DNA of 36,998 bases from the NCBI GenBank assembly GCA_938038815.1, contig CALHTF010000076.1, positions 1-36,998 on the forward strand, read 5' to 3'. The stretch comes from an uncultured Acidimicrobiales bacterium (GTDB lineage: Bacteria; Actinomycetota; Acidimicrobiia; Acidimicrobiales; SHLQ01). Both the position numbers and the translations under genes were made by a program. Shown in pieces: positions 16,000 to 22,883 of this stretch. Below the pieces are notes generated by a model. That model saw nothing but the letters and a program-made list of their open reading frames with translations. It ran no database searches and was not told the DNA's origin. The number at the start of each line of letters is the position of its first letter. The stretch's first letter is position 1.

Positions 16000-16028
16000 A
16001 CCGTAATCTAGTTAACGTTTATTAACAA
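16000..16028 (-). promoter_or_regulatory. Promoter with embedded inverted repeat, leaderless start at 15993
   Basis: On the minus strand: -35 TTGTTA (16028-16023), 17-nt spacer, -10 TACGGT (16005-16000), then GTTGTT and the ATG. Within the spacer and -35, GTTAA and TTAAC (16026-16022 and 16015-16011) form an inverted repeat with a 6-nt centre. A wider imperfect repeat, TAACATTTAT against ATAAACGTTA, spans about 16012-16038. The position suits a repressor operator. The stretch is strikingly AT-rich for this genome. Confidence 0.65.
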
Positions 16029-16054
16029 GATAAATGTTAGTAAGTTTAGTGTGC

Positions 16055-16438
16055 CTAGAGCGACGCCATCACTGGCGAGCCGTGATGGGCCAGCAAGCGC
16101 CAGCCATCGTCGGTGAACCGGAAGAGGTTCACCGTCGCAACGGTGCTCGTTTCTCCGGGCCCGACCAGGTTCTCGTTGAGCGACACCCATCCGGTCGCCC
16201 CTTCCACCTGGGCCACCACGTCGGTGAGGATGAACTGCAGACGACCAGGGCCACCAATGATTGCGTCCCAACTCTGCCCTACCGCGGGCCAGCCCCGCAG
16301 GATCGGCCAACCAGGATGCACACACCACACGTCGTCGGTGTGGAGCCACAGGTCGGCCATCGCTTGGGCGTCGCGCGCTTCGTGCGCGTCATAAAACGCC
16401 TGATTGACGATGATCAGCTCTGCAACATCGCCGCTCAT
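16055..16438 (-). CDS. SnoaL-like/NTF2-fold protein
   Basis: A 127-aa single-domain protein with NTF2-like pattern: N-terminal helix NQAFYDAHEARDAQAMADLW, then HPGWPILRGWPAVGQSWDAI, and a beta-strand end TVNLFRFTDDGWRLLAHHGSP. Such proteins are small cone-fold enzymes or binding proteins (SnoaL, ketosteroid-isomerase-like, or SgcJ-type). The 'HPGWP..RGWPAV..SW' block is common in stand-alone members of unknown role. Its ATG overlaps the stop of the LLM oxidoreductase gene (ATGA), so the two are translationally coupled and may act together. Cytoplasmic; substrate unknown. Confidence 0.85.
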   Translation of the reverse strand: MSGDVAELIIVNQAFYDAHEARDAQAMADLWLHTDDVWCVHPGWPILRGWPAVGQSWDAIIGGPGRLQFILTDVVAQVEGATGWVSLNENLVGPGETSTVATVNLFRFTDDGWRLLAHHGSPVMASL

Positions 16439-17337
16439 CCGCGGAGGGTCTTCATGAGCTCTCTCGTGGCCGCTTGTTCCTCGGGCGAGCCGTAGCCGTT
16501 GGCGGCGAAAGAGGTCGTCCCGACCGACTCCAGTTCTTCGAGGCGTTCGGTTACTTCGGCGGCCGTACCGATGATCGCCACGTCTTCGGGGCCCGCCGCA
16601 CCCTCGCGGTCGAGCATGGCCCGGTACGACGGCAAGTGGCCATAGATCGCAAACTCTTGCGCAGCCGCGGCTCGGGCCTCGGCGGGCGAATCGGTCACAC
16701 ACACCGGCAGCGACACCAGCACCTGGGGAGCCGGACGCCCAGCGTCGGCGGCCGCCTCGTTAATGGTTGGCACGATGTGACTCTCGAGCGTGCGCGGCCC
16801 GACCATCCAGGTCAACGTGCCGTCGGCCTGACGGCCCGCAAGGTCGAGCATTTTTGGACCGAGCGCCGCCAACACAACTTCGGGTCGCGGCGCACGAACC
16901 TCGAGCCCGCCGCGAGCCGTCAGGGTCTCGCCCTCGGCGTTGACCTGCTCGCCTTCGAGCAGCGGCATCATCGCCGCCAGATACTCCCGCATGTGACGTA
17001 GCGGCCTCTCATAGGAAAGCCCCCACATGCCCTCGACCACCACCTGGTGCGACAGGCCGATCCCCAAAAGGAGTCCGCCCCCGATCGCCTGGTTCACGGT
17101 GAGCGCCTGCTGCGCCATCATCATCGGGTGCTGACGATACGTAGGCACCACACCGGTTCCGAGACGCATCCCGGGCACGTGGTTACCAGCGACCGCCAAC
17201 GCCGTCAACGCGTCGAGCCCAAAGATCTGCGGCGTGACAAAGGTCGAAAAACCCTGCTCTTTCACGGCGCGAACTTCCTCGACCAAGGTGTCGACGGTAG
17301 GCGGTTGACCAAAGATTGCGATTTCCATGCTGTCCAT
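16435..17337 (-). CDS. LLM-class (luciferase-like, probably F420-dependent) oxidoreductase
   Basis: A 300-aa TIM-barrel protein of the bacterial luciferase/LLM superfamily: MEIAIFGQPP start, GTGVVPTYRQHPMMMAQQALTVNQ, GGGLLLGIGLSHQ, ALGPKMLDLAGRQADGTLTWM and VCVTDSPAEAR. In actinobacteria these enzymes mostly use F420, though FMN cannot be excluded. Substrate is unknown. Two starts fit: ATG at 17337, 6 nt after TATGCT, hence leaderless, or ATG at 17328; the first is preferred. The promoter box lies in the 22-nt gap after the upstream EcsC gene. The downstream SnoaL-like gene overlaps by 4 nt. Confidence 0.88.
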   Translation of the reverse strand: MDSMEIAIFGQPPTVDTLVEEVRAVKEQGFSTFVTPQIFGLDALTALAVAGNHVPGMRLGTGVVPTYRQHPMMMAQQALTVNQAIGGGLLLGIGLSHQVVVEGMWGLSYERPLRHMREYLAAMMPLLEGEQVNAEGETLTARGGLEVRAPRPEVVLAALGPKMLDLAGRQADGTLTWMVGPRTLESHIVPTINEAAADAGRPAPQVLVSLPVCVTDSPAEARAAAAQEFAIYGHLPSYRAMLDREGAAGPEDVAIIGTAAEVTERLEELESVGTTSFAANGYGSPEEQAATRELMKTLRG

Positions 17338-17343
17338 AGCGGC

Positions 17344-17349
17344 AGCATA
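17344..17349 (-). promoter_or_regulatory. -10 box TATGCT of leaderless LLM gene
   Basis: TATGCT on the minus strand ends 6 nt before the ATG at 17337. No Shine-Dalgarno is present and no clear -35. The spacing matches the other leaderless starts in this window. Confidence 0.5.
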
Positions 17350-17359
17350 AGCGAACCGC

Positions 17360-18262
17360 CTAGGAGCGACCCCAACGCTTGCGGCTCGGCTTCGGTTCGC
17401 TCGACTCTGGCTGCCGGTAGAGCGGGTCGTCGGGCGGAGGCGGCAAGTGGTCGTACTCGCCGGCGGCCGGCGGCAATGCACCGCTGACGAACGCCTCACG
17501 ACTGTCGGCGGTGATGATGTCGCGGTCGCCATCGACTTGGGAGAACCCGGTCTCGCTTAACGGCGCGTCACGGAAGAACGCCTCGGCGTTCTTCACCAAG
17601 GTTCGGGTCATGGTGTAGTTGGCTCCGCCACCGATCACCGCACCGATACCAAACGGCAACAACTTGCCCACCGTGGCGATACCGCGACGGGTGCCGTACT
17701 TGGTCAGCACGTGAGCACCGAGGGTGGCGTTGACCCGCTCGATCACTTCGAGCGGCATCTTCATGCCCGTGGAGAGTCCGTCGAGCGGCACGTTCATACG
17801 ATCGAGTAACGAGGTGAACTCGGCGGCGGCCTCGTCGCCAAAGGCCAGGATCGAAAGTACCCAGGCCCGACGTTGCTCGACCGTTGCGTTGGTGTGTCCG
17901 TTGATCGCCGCGATGGTCATGATCAGGTCAGCCGACCGCAACGCCAGCCAAACCACATCGGCACTCAACCAGCCGGCAGCGGCTGCGGTACCGAGACCCG
18001 GCGTTGCCGCAGCAGCACCGGTTGCTGCGCCGGCCGCGGTGAGCTCTTTTTGAAACGCCGAGTACACCTCGGCGACCCGCTGGTCGGTGGTGCCTCGGGT
18101 GGTGGCGGCGCGATCGACCGCCTTCTGCCAGCGCAAAGTAACGGCCTTGTCGACCCCTTCGACCATTGCCTTCCCAAATGCTTCGAGCACGGGGTCGGGA
18201 ATGACATCGGCGGACAACGCCTTCTTTGCTGCCTTTTTGACCAGTCGGTCACGAATTGACAT
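17360..18262 (-). CDS. EcsC family protein
   Basis: A 300-aa protein. The core (about 60-235) has EcsC-like features: an Ala/Gly-rich helix (ATGAAAATPGLGTAAAAGW), RSADLIMTIAAINGH, a helical middle, then GTRRGIATVGKLLPFGIGAVIGGGANYTMTRTLVKNAEAFF. EcsC proteins are membrane-associated and of unknown biochemical role; the name comes from the Bacillus ecsABC locus, but no ABC transporter genes are nearby. The C-terminal about 50 residues are Pro- and charge-rich. The ATG at 18262 has no Shine-Dalgarno; TACGAT ends 6 nt before it, so a leaderless mRNA is likely. Confidence 0.82.
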   Translation of the reverse strand: MSIRDRLVKKAAKKALSADVIPDPVLEAFGKAMVEGVDKAVTLRWQKAVDRAATTRGTTDQRVAEVYSAFQKELTAAGAATGAAAATPGLGTAAAAGWLSADVVWLALRSADLIMTIAAINGHTNATVEQRRAWVLSILAFGDEAAAEFTSLLDRMNVPLDGLSTGMKMPLEVIERVNATLGAHVLTKYGTRRGIATVGKLLPFGIGAVIGGGANYTMTRTLVKNAEAFFRDAPLSETGFSQVDGDRDIITADSREAFVSGALPPAAGEYDHLPPPPDDPLYRQPESSEPKPSRKRWGRS

Positions 18263-18268
18263 GACCTA

Positions 18269-18293
18269 ATCGTAATCGCAACCGACCGGTCGG
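18269..18293 (-). promoter_or_regulatory. Promoter of EcsC gene with 12-bp perfect palindrome
   Basis: TACGAT (18274-18269) ends 6 nt before the ATG at 18262. At 18282-18293, where the upstream promoter half would be, lies the perfect palindrome CCGACCGGTCGG. No -35 hexamer is obvious, so the palindrome may be a regulator site. Confidence 0.45.
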
Positions 18294-18358
18294 CCACCGC
18301 AGCGCATCGAGCACCACGGGGCCGCCGGGAACGACTGCCGAAACGTTTGGGGCTTTTT

Positions 18359-19090
18359 CTAGCCGGTGATGGCGTCGAGCAGTCCGCCGCCGCCGCCAGA
18401 ACCGCCCGCACCCGACCCGCCCATGGGACCCTCCGACGGCTGAACGAGCACAAACCCTTGGCCTTGGAAATCCATCTGGAAGGTTTCGCCCGAGCCACCA
18501 CGAGCCAGCGACTTCAGGCCGCCGGTGGTGTCGGTCTTGAGGTTCATCGCAACCCCGGAGGTCCACATCACGACCGCTTGAGGATCAGCGAAGGTGGTGC
18601 CGGCCGAAACGTCGAGCATCACGGGCGGACCATCGGTGGTGATGGCTACGTATCCGGTGCCGGTGAGCGTCACGTTGTACAAACCGCCGGCCATTGCACC
18701 GGCCATACCGCCACCGAGTCGCTGAATGTCCCAGTCGATCGAACTGGAGAACGCCAAGATGTTCTTGCCGTTGACCGAAATTCGATCGTTCTCGAGGTAC
18801 ATGACCTGGATGTCGTGGGCCTGATCGGCGATGAATACCTCACCGGTTCCGGCTACGTGCATCATGTCGACGCCTTCGCCGGTGGTGGCTTTCTTGAGCA
18901 TCTTGCCTAGACCGCCCGAACCTTTGTTTTCAAAGGTTGCGGCGCCCTGGTACGCAACCATCGACCCGGTCTTGGCCTCAAAGGTCCCAAAGGCCATCGT
19001 GACCCGCAGGAGCTTCTTGTTCTGAAGCTGAAACTGTTGTTCGCCCGCCGGAATCTCGCCGTACTGAGTGAGTTCGCTGTGAAGTGGCAT
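18359..19090 (-). CDS. AIM24 family protein
   Basis: A 243-aa beta-rich protein of the AIM24/TerD-adjacent (DUF124) family: MPLHSELTQYGEIP, QLQNKKLLRVTMAFGTFEAKTG, a Gly-rich KGSGGLGKMLKKATTGEG turn, VMYLENDRISVNGKNILAF and a final FQGQGFVLVQPSEGP. The last 25 residues are almost all Gly/Ser. Bacterial AIM24 proteins have unknown function; the mitochondrial homologue affects inner-membrane organisation. The ATG at 19090 is chosen because family members start close to MPLHSEL; GAGATT lies 6 nt upstream and an AGAAAGAG slightly further, so both leaderless and weak-SD starts are possible. The gene is divergent from the GHMP kinase gene with a 111-bp gap. Confidence 0.85.
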   Translation of the reverse strand: MPLHSELTQYGEIPAGEQQFQLQNKKLLRVTMAFGTFEAKTGSMVAYQGAATFENKGSGGLGKMLKKATTGEGVDMMHVAGTGEVFIADQAHDIQVMYLENDRISVNGKNILAFSSSIDWDIQRLGGGMAGAMAGGLYNVTLTGTGYVAITTDGPPVMLDVSAGTTFADPQAVVMWTSGVAMNLKTDTTGGLKSLARGGSGETFQMDFQGQGFVLVQPSEGPMGGSGAGGSGGGGGLLDAITG

Positions 19091-19201
19091 CCGCCTAATC
19101 TCTTTCTGCTTGGTAGACAAAGGACACCCGCCAGCGCCCCCGCAGCCTTCGTCGGCTGCGCCCGAGACTAGTTCGCCGACCCGCAAAGTTGAAGATTGCT
19201 C

Positions 19202-20173
19202 ATGTCACATCCATGCGAGTTTGTTGTGCCGGCCCGAGTCGCGCTGGCCGGAAACCCATCGGACGGTTACGGCGGTCGGGTGGTTGCCACCACCGTGCCG
19301 TCGATGGTCGCAACCGTGCGGGCCGAACCGGCGACCGACTTCATGATCGGCGACGTCGCCTTTGCCGACCCCGACGACCTTCTTGGGGCCGACCTTTCCG
19401 AGGGGTCGCCGGTCCGCGCCGCGGCGGGACTCTTCGTCGCCACGTTGCGCACGTTGCTCCGCGACCACCACGTACAACCGTGCAGCCTGAGCTGGGAAAC
19501 AACCATCCCAAGATCGGTCGGACTCGCCGGATCGAGCGCGCTGGTTATCGCCAGCCTGCGAGCAATCACCCAACTAAACGACCTCGCCATCGCCGACGAG
19601 CAACTCCCGCTGCTGGCCCAACAGGTCGAGGCTGACGAACTCGGCATTGCCTGCGGGCTTCAAGACCGGGTCGTGCAGACCTTTGGCGGCACCCTGTCGA
19701 TGGGGTTTCCCTCCGAGCGCGACTACACCTACTTCTCCGTCGAGGTGACGAAGCCTCTCGAACTCTTCGTGCTGTGGGACACCTCAGCGGCCGAGCCGAG
19801 CCAGGTGGTGCACGGCGACCTGCGCCGCCGATTCGAGGGCGGCGATCCGGCCGTGACGGCCGGGATGGCACGCCTGCGCGACTTCGCCAACGAAGCGACG
19901 GCCGCGTTGACATCGGGCGACATCGAGGCGTTGGAGGCAGCGATGCGTTCGTCGTACGAGCGGCGCGCCATGATGTGCGACCTATCGCCCTCCCATGTTC
20001 GCCTTATCGATATCGCCGACCAAGCGGGCTGCGGGGCCAACTACACCGGCTCGGGTGGCGCGGTGGTTGGGGCGATTTCGACCGATCCCGAGGCGGGCGC
20101 TATCCAACGAGCGGCCTTAGCGGCCAACGCAGCCGCCGCCGGGCTCGGTTTCGCTACCTGGACCATCAGCTAA
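19202..20173 (+). CDS. GHMP-family kinase, glucuronokinase-like
   Basis: A 323-aa small-molecule kinase. Motif 1 is ARVALAGNPSDGYGG (residues about 10-24), a form I associate with glucuronokinase-like GHMP kinases; the ATP loop is PRSVGLAGSSALVIA (about 100-115); motif 3 is GCGANYTGSGGAVVGAI near the C-terminus. The expected reaction is ATP-dependent phosphorylation of a sugar or sugar acid at C1, e.g. glucuronate to glucuronate-1-phosphate, but substrate is not proven. ATG at 19202 fits the family N-terminus; TTG at 19196 is an alternative. The protein is cytoplasmic. No UDP-sugar pyrophosphorylase lies next door; the following gene encodes a secreted glycan-active protein. Confidence 0.8.
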   Translation: MSHPCEFVVPARVALAGNPSDGYGGRVVATTVPSMVATVRAEPATDFMIGDVAFADPDDLLGADLSEGSPVRAAAGLFVATLRTLLRDHHVQPCSLSWETTIPRSVGLAGSSALVIASLRAITQLNDLAIADEQLPLLAQQVEADELGIACGLQDRVVQTFGGTLSMGFPSERDYTYFSVEVTKPLELFVLWDTSAAEPSQVVHGDLRRRFEGGDPAVTAGMARLRDFANEATAALTSGDIEALEAAMRSSYERRAMMCDLSPSHVRLIDIADQAGCGANYTGSGGAVVGAISTDPEAGAIQRAALAANAAAAGLGFATWTIS

Positions 20174-20232
20174 CAACCATCCCCGCTAACAGCCATCCCC
20201 ACGCGTGTACCCAGCGACCTTTCAACCCCTTT

Positions 20233-20268
20233 TGAGGTTTTTGGGGAAATTGAGGTTTCTGAGGAAAT
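20233..20268 (+). repeat. 18-bp tandem repeat, two copies, in leader of glycoside-hydrolase-like gene
   Basis: TGAGGTTTTTGGGGAAAT (20233-20250) is followed directly by TGAGGTTTCTGAGGAAAT (20251-20268), 16 of 18 identical, then a degenerate third start TGGGGCAG. It lies in the 223-bp gap before the glycoside-hydrolase-like gene, upstream of a possible -10 (TATCCT, 20304-20309). The composition (purine-rich, T-tracts) differs from the surroundings. Confidence 0.75.
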
Positions 20269-20396
20269 TGGGGCAGTTGGGCTTAAGAGGCATCGGTACT
20301 CAGTATCCTTGTCCGCCACAGTCCCGTGCTCGTTTCCCCGTGAAGCGCAGGACCGCAGAAGTTGTTTCGTTGTTTGTTCGTCACTTGGGAGCTGTC

Positions 20397-22358
20397 TTGT
20401 CCATCACCACCCCCCGCGTTCGCACGGTAAAGCCCGTTGCCATTATTGCGGCCATCGCGATCGCGCTATCGCTACTCACGGTTTCGATCGACCAGCGCCC
20501 CGCCGACTCCCAAGCCGCGGTCAAGACCTACGACACCGCATGGGACATGCCATTTTGGGCAACGATTCCCGAAGCCACCCGTTACCTCGACCACATCCGC
20601 GACGCGGGCTATGACGGATTGTGGATCTCGTTGTTCAACCACACCGGTGGCGGCATGTATAGCTACAGCGCCGGGTCGGGCTACCAAACCGCCCACCTGC
20701 ACAACGGCCAGTTCCAGCTGAACCAGGGCCACGTCGCCCACGTCCGCCAAATCCTCGACCTCGCCCACGCCCGCGGGCTCGAGGTCGGCATGGTTCCGAT
20801 CTGGGCCGTCTACTACCTCAACGACCTGTCGCAGAACGGTTGCAGCGGCGGCTCTTACAAAGGCCCCCTCAACGCCAGCAACTCCTACTGGTTGGGCGAA
20901 CAGGTGGCCAAGGCATTCGGCAACCACCCGGCCCTCGAACATTGGGTCCTCGGCGGCGACAACTTCTGTGGCGCTGAAGACGTCAACATCTGGCGCAACA
21001 TGGCCTCGGCGATCCGCAACCAGGGCGCCAACCAAAAAATGACCTACCACACGCCCGGTATCGAAGGTCGCCACACCTTGTTTGCCAACGAATGGTGGGT
21101 CGACTTCCTCTCGCCCCAGACCGGCCACTGTGTCACCACCGACCAGGCTCGTCGCCAGCTGGCCAAAGTAGTCAACAGCACCAACAAGCCAGTATTCGCC
21201 GCCGAAATGCGGTACGAGGGCATCCAACCGTCATGGGGCAACTGCATCCACTACCCCGGCAACCCACCGACGCCAGCCAACATTGAGGCCGATACCCGCG
21301 CCGCGATCGAGGTTGGTGTGCAGGGCGTTATGTTCGGCAACAACGAACGTTGGCAGTGGGCCACCGGCGCTATCGGCAGCCGGGGCGGCGGCACGGCCGT
21401 GGTGTTCAGCACCTTCTGGTCCCAGGCCGAACAAGGTTTCCTCCGAGCCGTAGGTGCGTCGGCGCCTCCGACGACCGCTCCCCCAACCACCGTGGGCCCC
21501 GACAACCCACCCCCGACCACCGGTTCGACCGACATCGTCATTCGGGCCCTCGGAGCGACCAACCAAGAGAAGATCCAGCTTCAGATCAACTCGAAGCCCA
21601 TCGCCACCTTCAACGTCGACCAAGGCAACATCGCCAACGGTCGACTGATGGAGATCCCTTACACCTATGCCGGCAACATCAACCCGCAGGATGTACGGAT
21701 TGCGTTTGTGAACGACTACCGAAGCCCCGACGGCTCGATCGACCGCAACGTCACCATCGATGGCATCGTCATCAACGGCGGCTACTACCCGTCGAACGAC
21801 CCGGCCGTGCACTCGGTTGGCGGCTTCCGACGAGGCCAAGACTGTCGACCCGGCAAGAAGCAGACTCGGGTACTCGCTTGCTCGGGTTACTTCCAGTACG
21901 CCAACACCGCACCGGCCGCCGTTCCGCCGCCCTGGCTGACCGACGACTCGGTTGCTCCCCCGACCACCGTGCGGCCACCGAACGCCACCGGTTCGGCGAT
22001 CCAGATCTTCGCCGCCGGCGCAACCGGACAAGAGAATATGGAACTGCGGATCGACAACAAGCGAGTCGCATCGTGGACCGTGGGCGGCGACTTCAACAAC
22101 CGCATCTTCCAGGAACGCACCCACCTCCACAGCTCAACCGTGACCCCCGACCGGGTGCGTATTGCGTTCACCAACGACAAATACGCCTTGCCGCTCGATC
22201 GCAACCTCAAGATCGACCGGATCATCATCGACGGCGTCACCTACCAAACCGAGAACTCAAGCGTGCAGTCAAAGGGCAGCTGGAGTCGCCAGAAGGGCTG
22301 CGAAGGCGGCTTCAAGGGCACCGAAGTTCTCCACTGCAACGGCTGGTTTAACTTCTAG
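20397..22358 (+). CDS. Secreted apiosidase/DUF4038-like glycoside hydrolase with two CBM60-like modules
   Basis: About 653 aa. A Sec-type signal or anchor (residues about 13-40, KPVAIIAAIAIALSLLTVS) leads to a TIM-barrel-like domain (about 42-350) opening YDTAWDMPFWATIPEATRYL and containing YDGLWISLFN, VLGGDNFCG and NEWWVDFLS. This recalls DUF4038/apiosidase-type hydrolases. Pro/Thr linkers (APPTTAPPTT; VAPPTTVRPPN) join two homologous modules (about 378-502 and 533-652). Both have the pattern IxxxAxGxxxQExxxLxI, VRIAFxND, DRNxxIDxIxI, and a Cys pair ending CxGxF, which fits calcium-dependent xylan-type CBM60. It probably acts on plant or algal heteropolysaccharide outside the cell. Start: TTG at 20397 with GGGAG 6 nt upstream; GTG at 20340 or 20205 are less supported. 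Enzyme class is less certain than the architecture. Confidence 0.75.
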   Translation: MSITTPRVRTVKPVAIIAAIAIALSLLTVSIDQRPADSQAAVKTYDTAWDMPFWATIPEATRYLDHIRDAGYDGLWISLFNHTGGGMYSYSAGSGYQTAHLHNGQFQLNQGHVAHVRQILDLAHARGLEVGMVPIWAVYYLNDLSQNGCSGGSYKGPLNASNSYWLGEQVAKAFGNHPALEHWVLGGDNFCGAEDVNIWRNMASAIRNQGANQKMTYHTPGIEGRHTLFANEWWVDFLSPQTGHCVTTDQARRQLAKVVNSTNKPVFAAEMRYEGIQPSWGNCIHYPGNPPTPANIEADTRAAIEVGVQGVMFGNNERWQWATGAIGSRGGGTAVVFSTFWSQAEQGFLRAVGASAPPTTAPPTTVGPDNPPPTTGSTDIVIRALGATNQEKIQLQINSKPIATFNVDQGNIANGRLMEIPYTYAGNINPQDVRIAFVNDYRSPDGSIDRNVTIDGIVINGGYYPSNDPAVHSVGGFRRGQDCRPGKKQTRVLACSGYFQYANTAPAAVPPPWLTDDSVAPPTTVRPPNATGSAIQIFAAGATGQENMELRIDNKRVASWTVGGDFNNRIFQERTHLHSSTVTPDRVRIAFTNDKYALPLDRNLKIDRIIIDGVTYQTENSSVQSKGSWSRQKGCEGGFKGTEVLHCNGWFNF

Positions 22359-22479
22359 CCGGGTCGCCTTCATCTGGGTCGCTCCGGCAAGCCTGCGCTC
22401 CTATGCTTCGCTATTTTCGACTGCCTGCGCCCCTCGCCCTCCGCGAGCTCCGGGCTCTTTGGACCCCTTCCCAAAATTT
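22359..22479. other. Intergenic spacer after glycoside-hydrolase-like gene
   Basis: No coding frame of believable composition is seen here. The segment is built of short CG/CTC-rich words (GCTCC, GCGCTCC, GAGCTCCGGGCTC) and ends CCCAAAATTTTT. It looks like a dispersed intergenic repeat remnant, though no second copy is in this window. Confidence 0.3.
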
Positions 22480-22514
22480 TTGCAGTTGAGCCGCCCACCG
22501 CGGTTCAACTGCAA
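22480..22514. terminator. 15-bp stem, 5-nt loop hairpin (terminator or operator)
   Basis: TTGCAGTTGAGCCGC (22480-22494) pairs with GCGGTTCAACTGCAA (22500-22514) around loop CCACC, with a single G-U/G-T pair. The left flank is a T-run and the right flank TCAGAAAA, so it is not a textbook plus-strand terminator (no U-run after the stem). It ends 20 bp before the -10 box of the next gene and could be a regulator site for it as well as the end of the upstream transcript. Confidence 0.55.
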
Positions 22515-22534
22515 TCAGAAAACTGGTTTAGCGG

Positions 22535-22540
22535 TAGGGT
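22535..22540 (+). promoter_or_regulatory. -10 box TAGGGT of leaderless gene at 22547
   Basis: TAGGGT followed by CGGCGT and the ATG at 22547; no Shine-Dalgarno. The expected -35 position falls at the right arm of the preceding hairpin. Confidence 0.5.
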
Positions 22541-22546
22541 CGGCGT

Positions 22547-22876
22547 ATGAGCGTCAAAGTCACTCCCGCAGAACTCGCCGACCGCGCCGCCGCCTACGGG
22601 CCGGCGGCGTTTGTCGTTACCACCAAGGCCGACGGGACCGCCCATCTCAGCCACCAGATCGTTACCGTGGCCGACGGCGTTGCGACCTGCCCCGCCGGCA
22701 AAGGCACCCGGGCAGCGGTAGCCGAACGACCCAATGTGGTCTTGTTATGGCCGCCGACCGCCGATGAGACCTACAGCTTGATCGCCGACGGCACGGCGGT
22801 GGCCGACGACGAATCGTTGACCATCACGATCACCGGCGCAGTGCTCCACCGACCCGCCGGTGCAGTGACCTGCTAG
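22547..22876 (+). CDS. Small PNPOx-like split-barrel protein
   Basis: A 109-aa protein resembling the minimal pyridoxamine-phosphate-oxidase-like fold: an N-terminal helix, AAFVVTTKADGTAHLSHQIVTVADGVATCPAGKGTRAAVAERPNVVLLWPP, then a strand pair DGTAVADDESLTITITGAVLHRP. Members are often called PPOX-class F420/FMN-binding proteins, but the small size makes cofactor uncertain. The GTRAAVAERPNVVLLWPP block, where a basic residue contacts phosphate in family members, is intact. ATG at 22547 is 6 nt after TAGGGT, hence leaderless. It converges on ilvE with a 7-bp gap. Confidence 0.72.
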   Translation: MSVKVTPAELADRAAAYGPAAFVVTTKADGTAHLSHQIVTVADGVATCPAGKGTRAAVAERPNVVLLWPPTADETYSLIADGTAVADDESLTITITGAVLHRPAGAVTC

Positions 22877-22883
22877 CTCGGAC

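Noticed and set aside
20205-20396. N-terminal extension of the glycoside-hydrolase-like protein from the GTG at 20205
   Set aside because: The extension would be encoded by the tandem repeats and place about 64 unusual residues before the signal peptide; TTG at 20397 has GGGAG correctly spaced.
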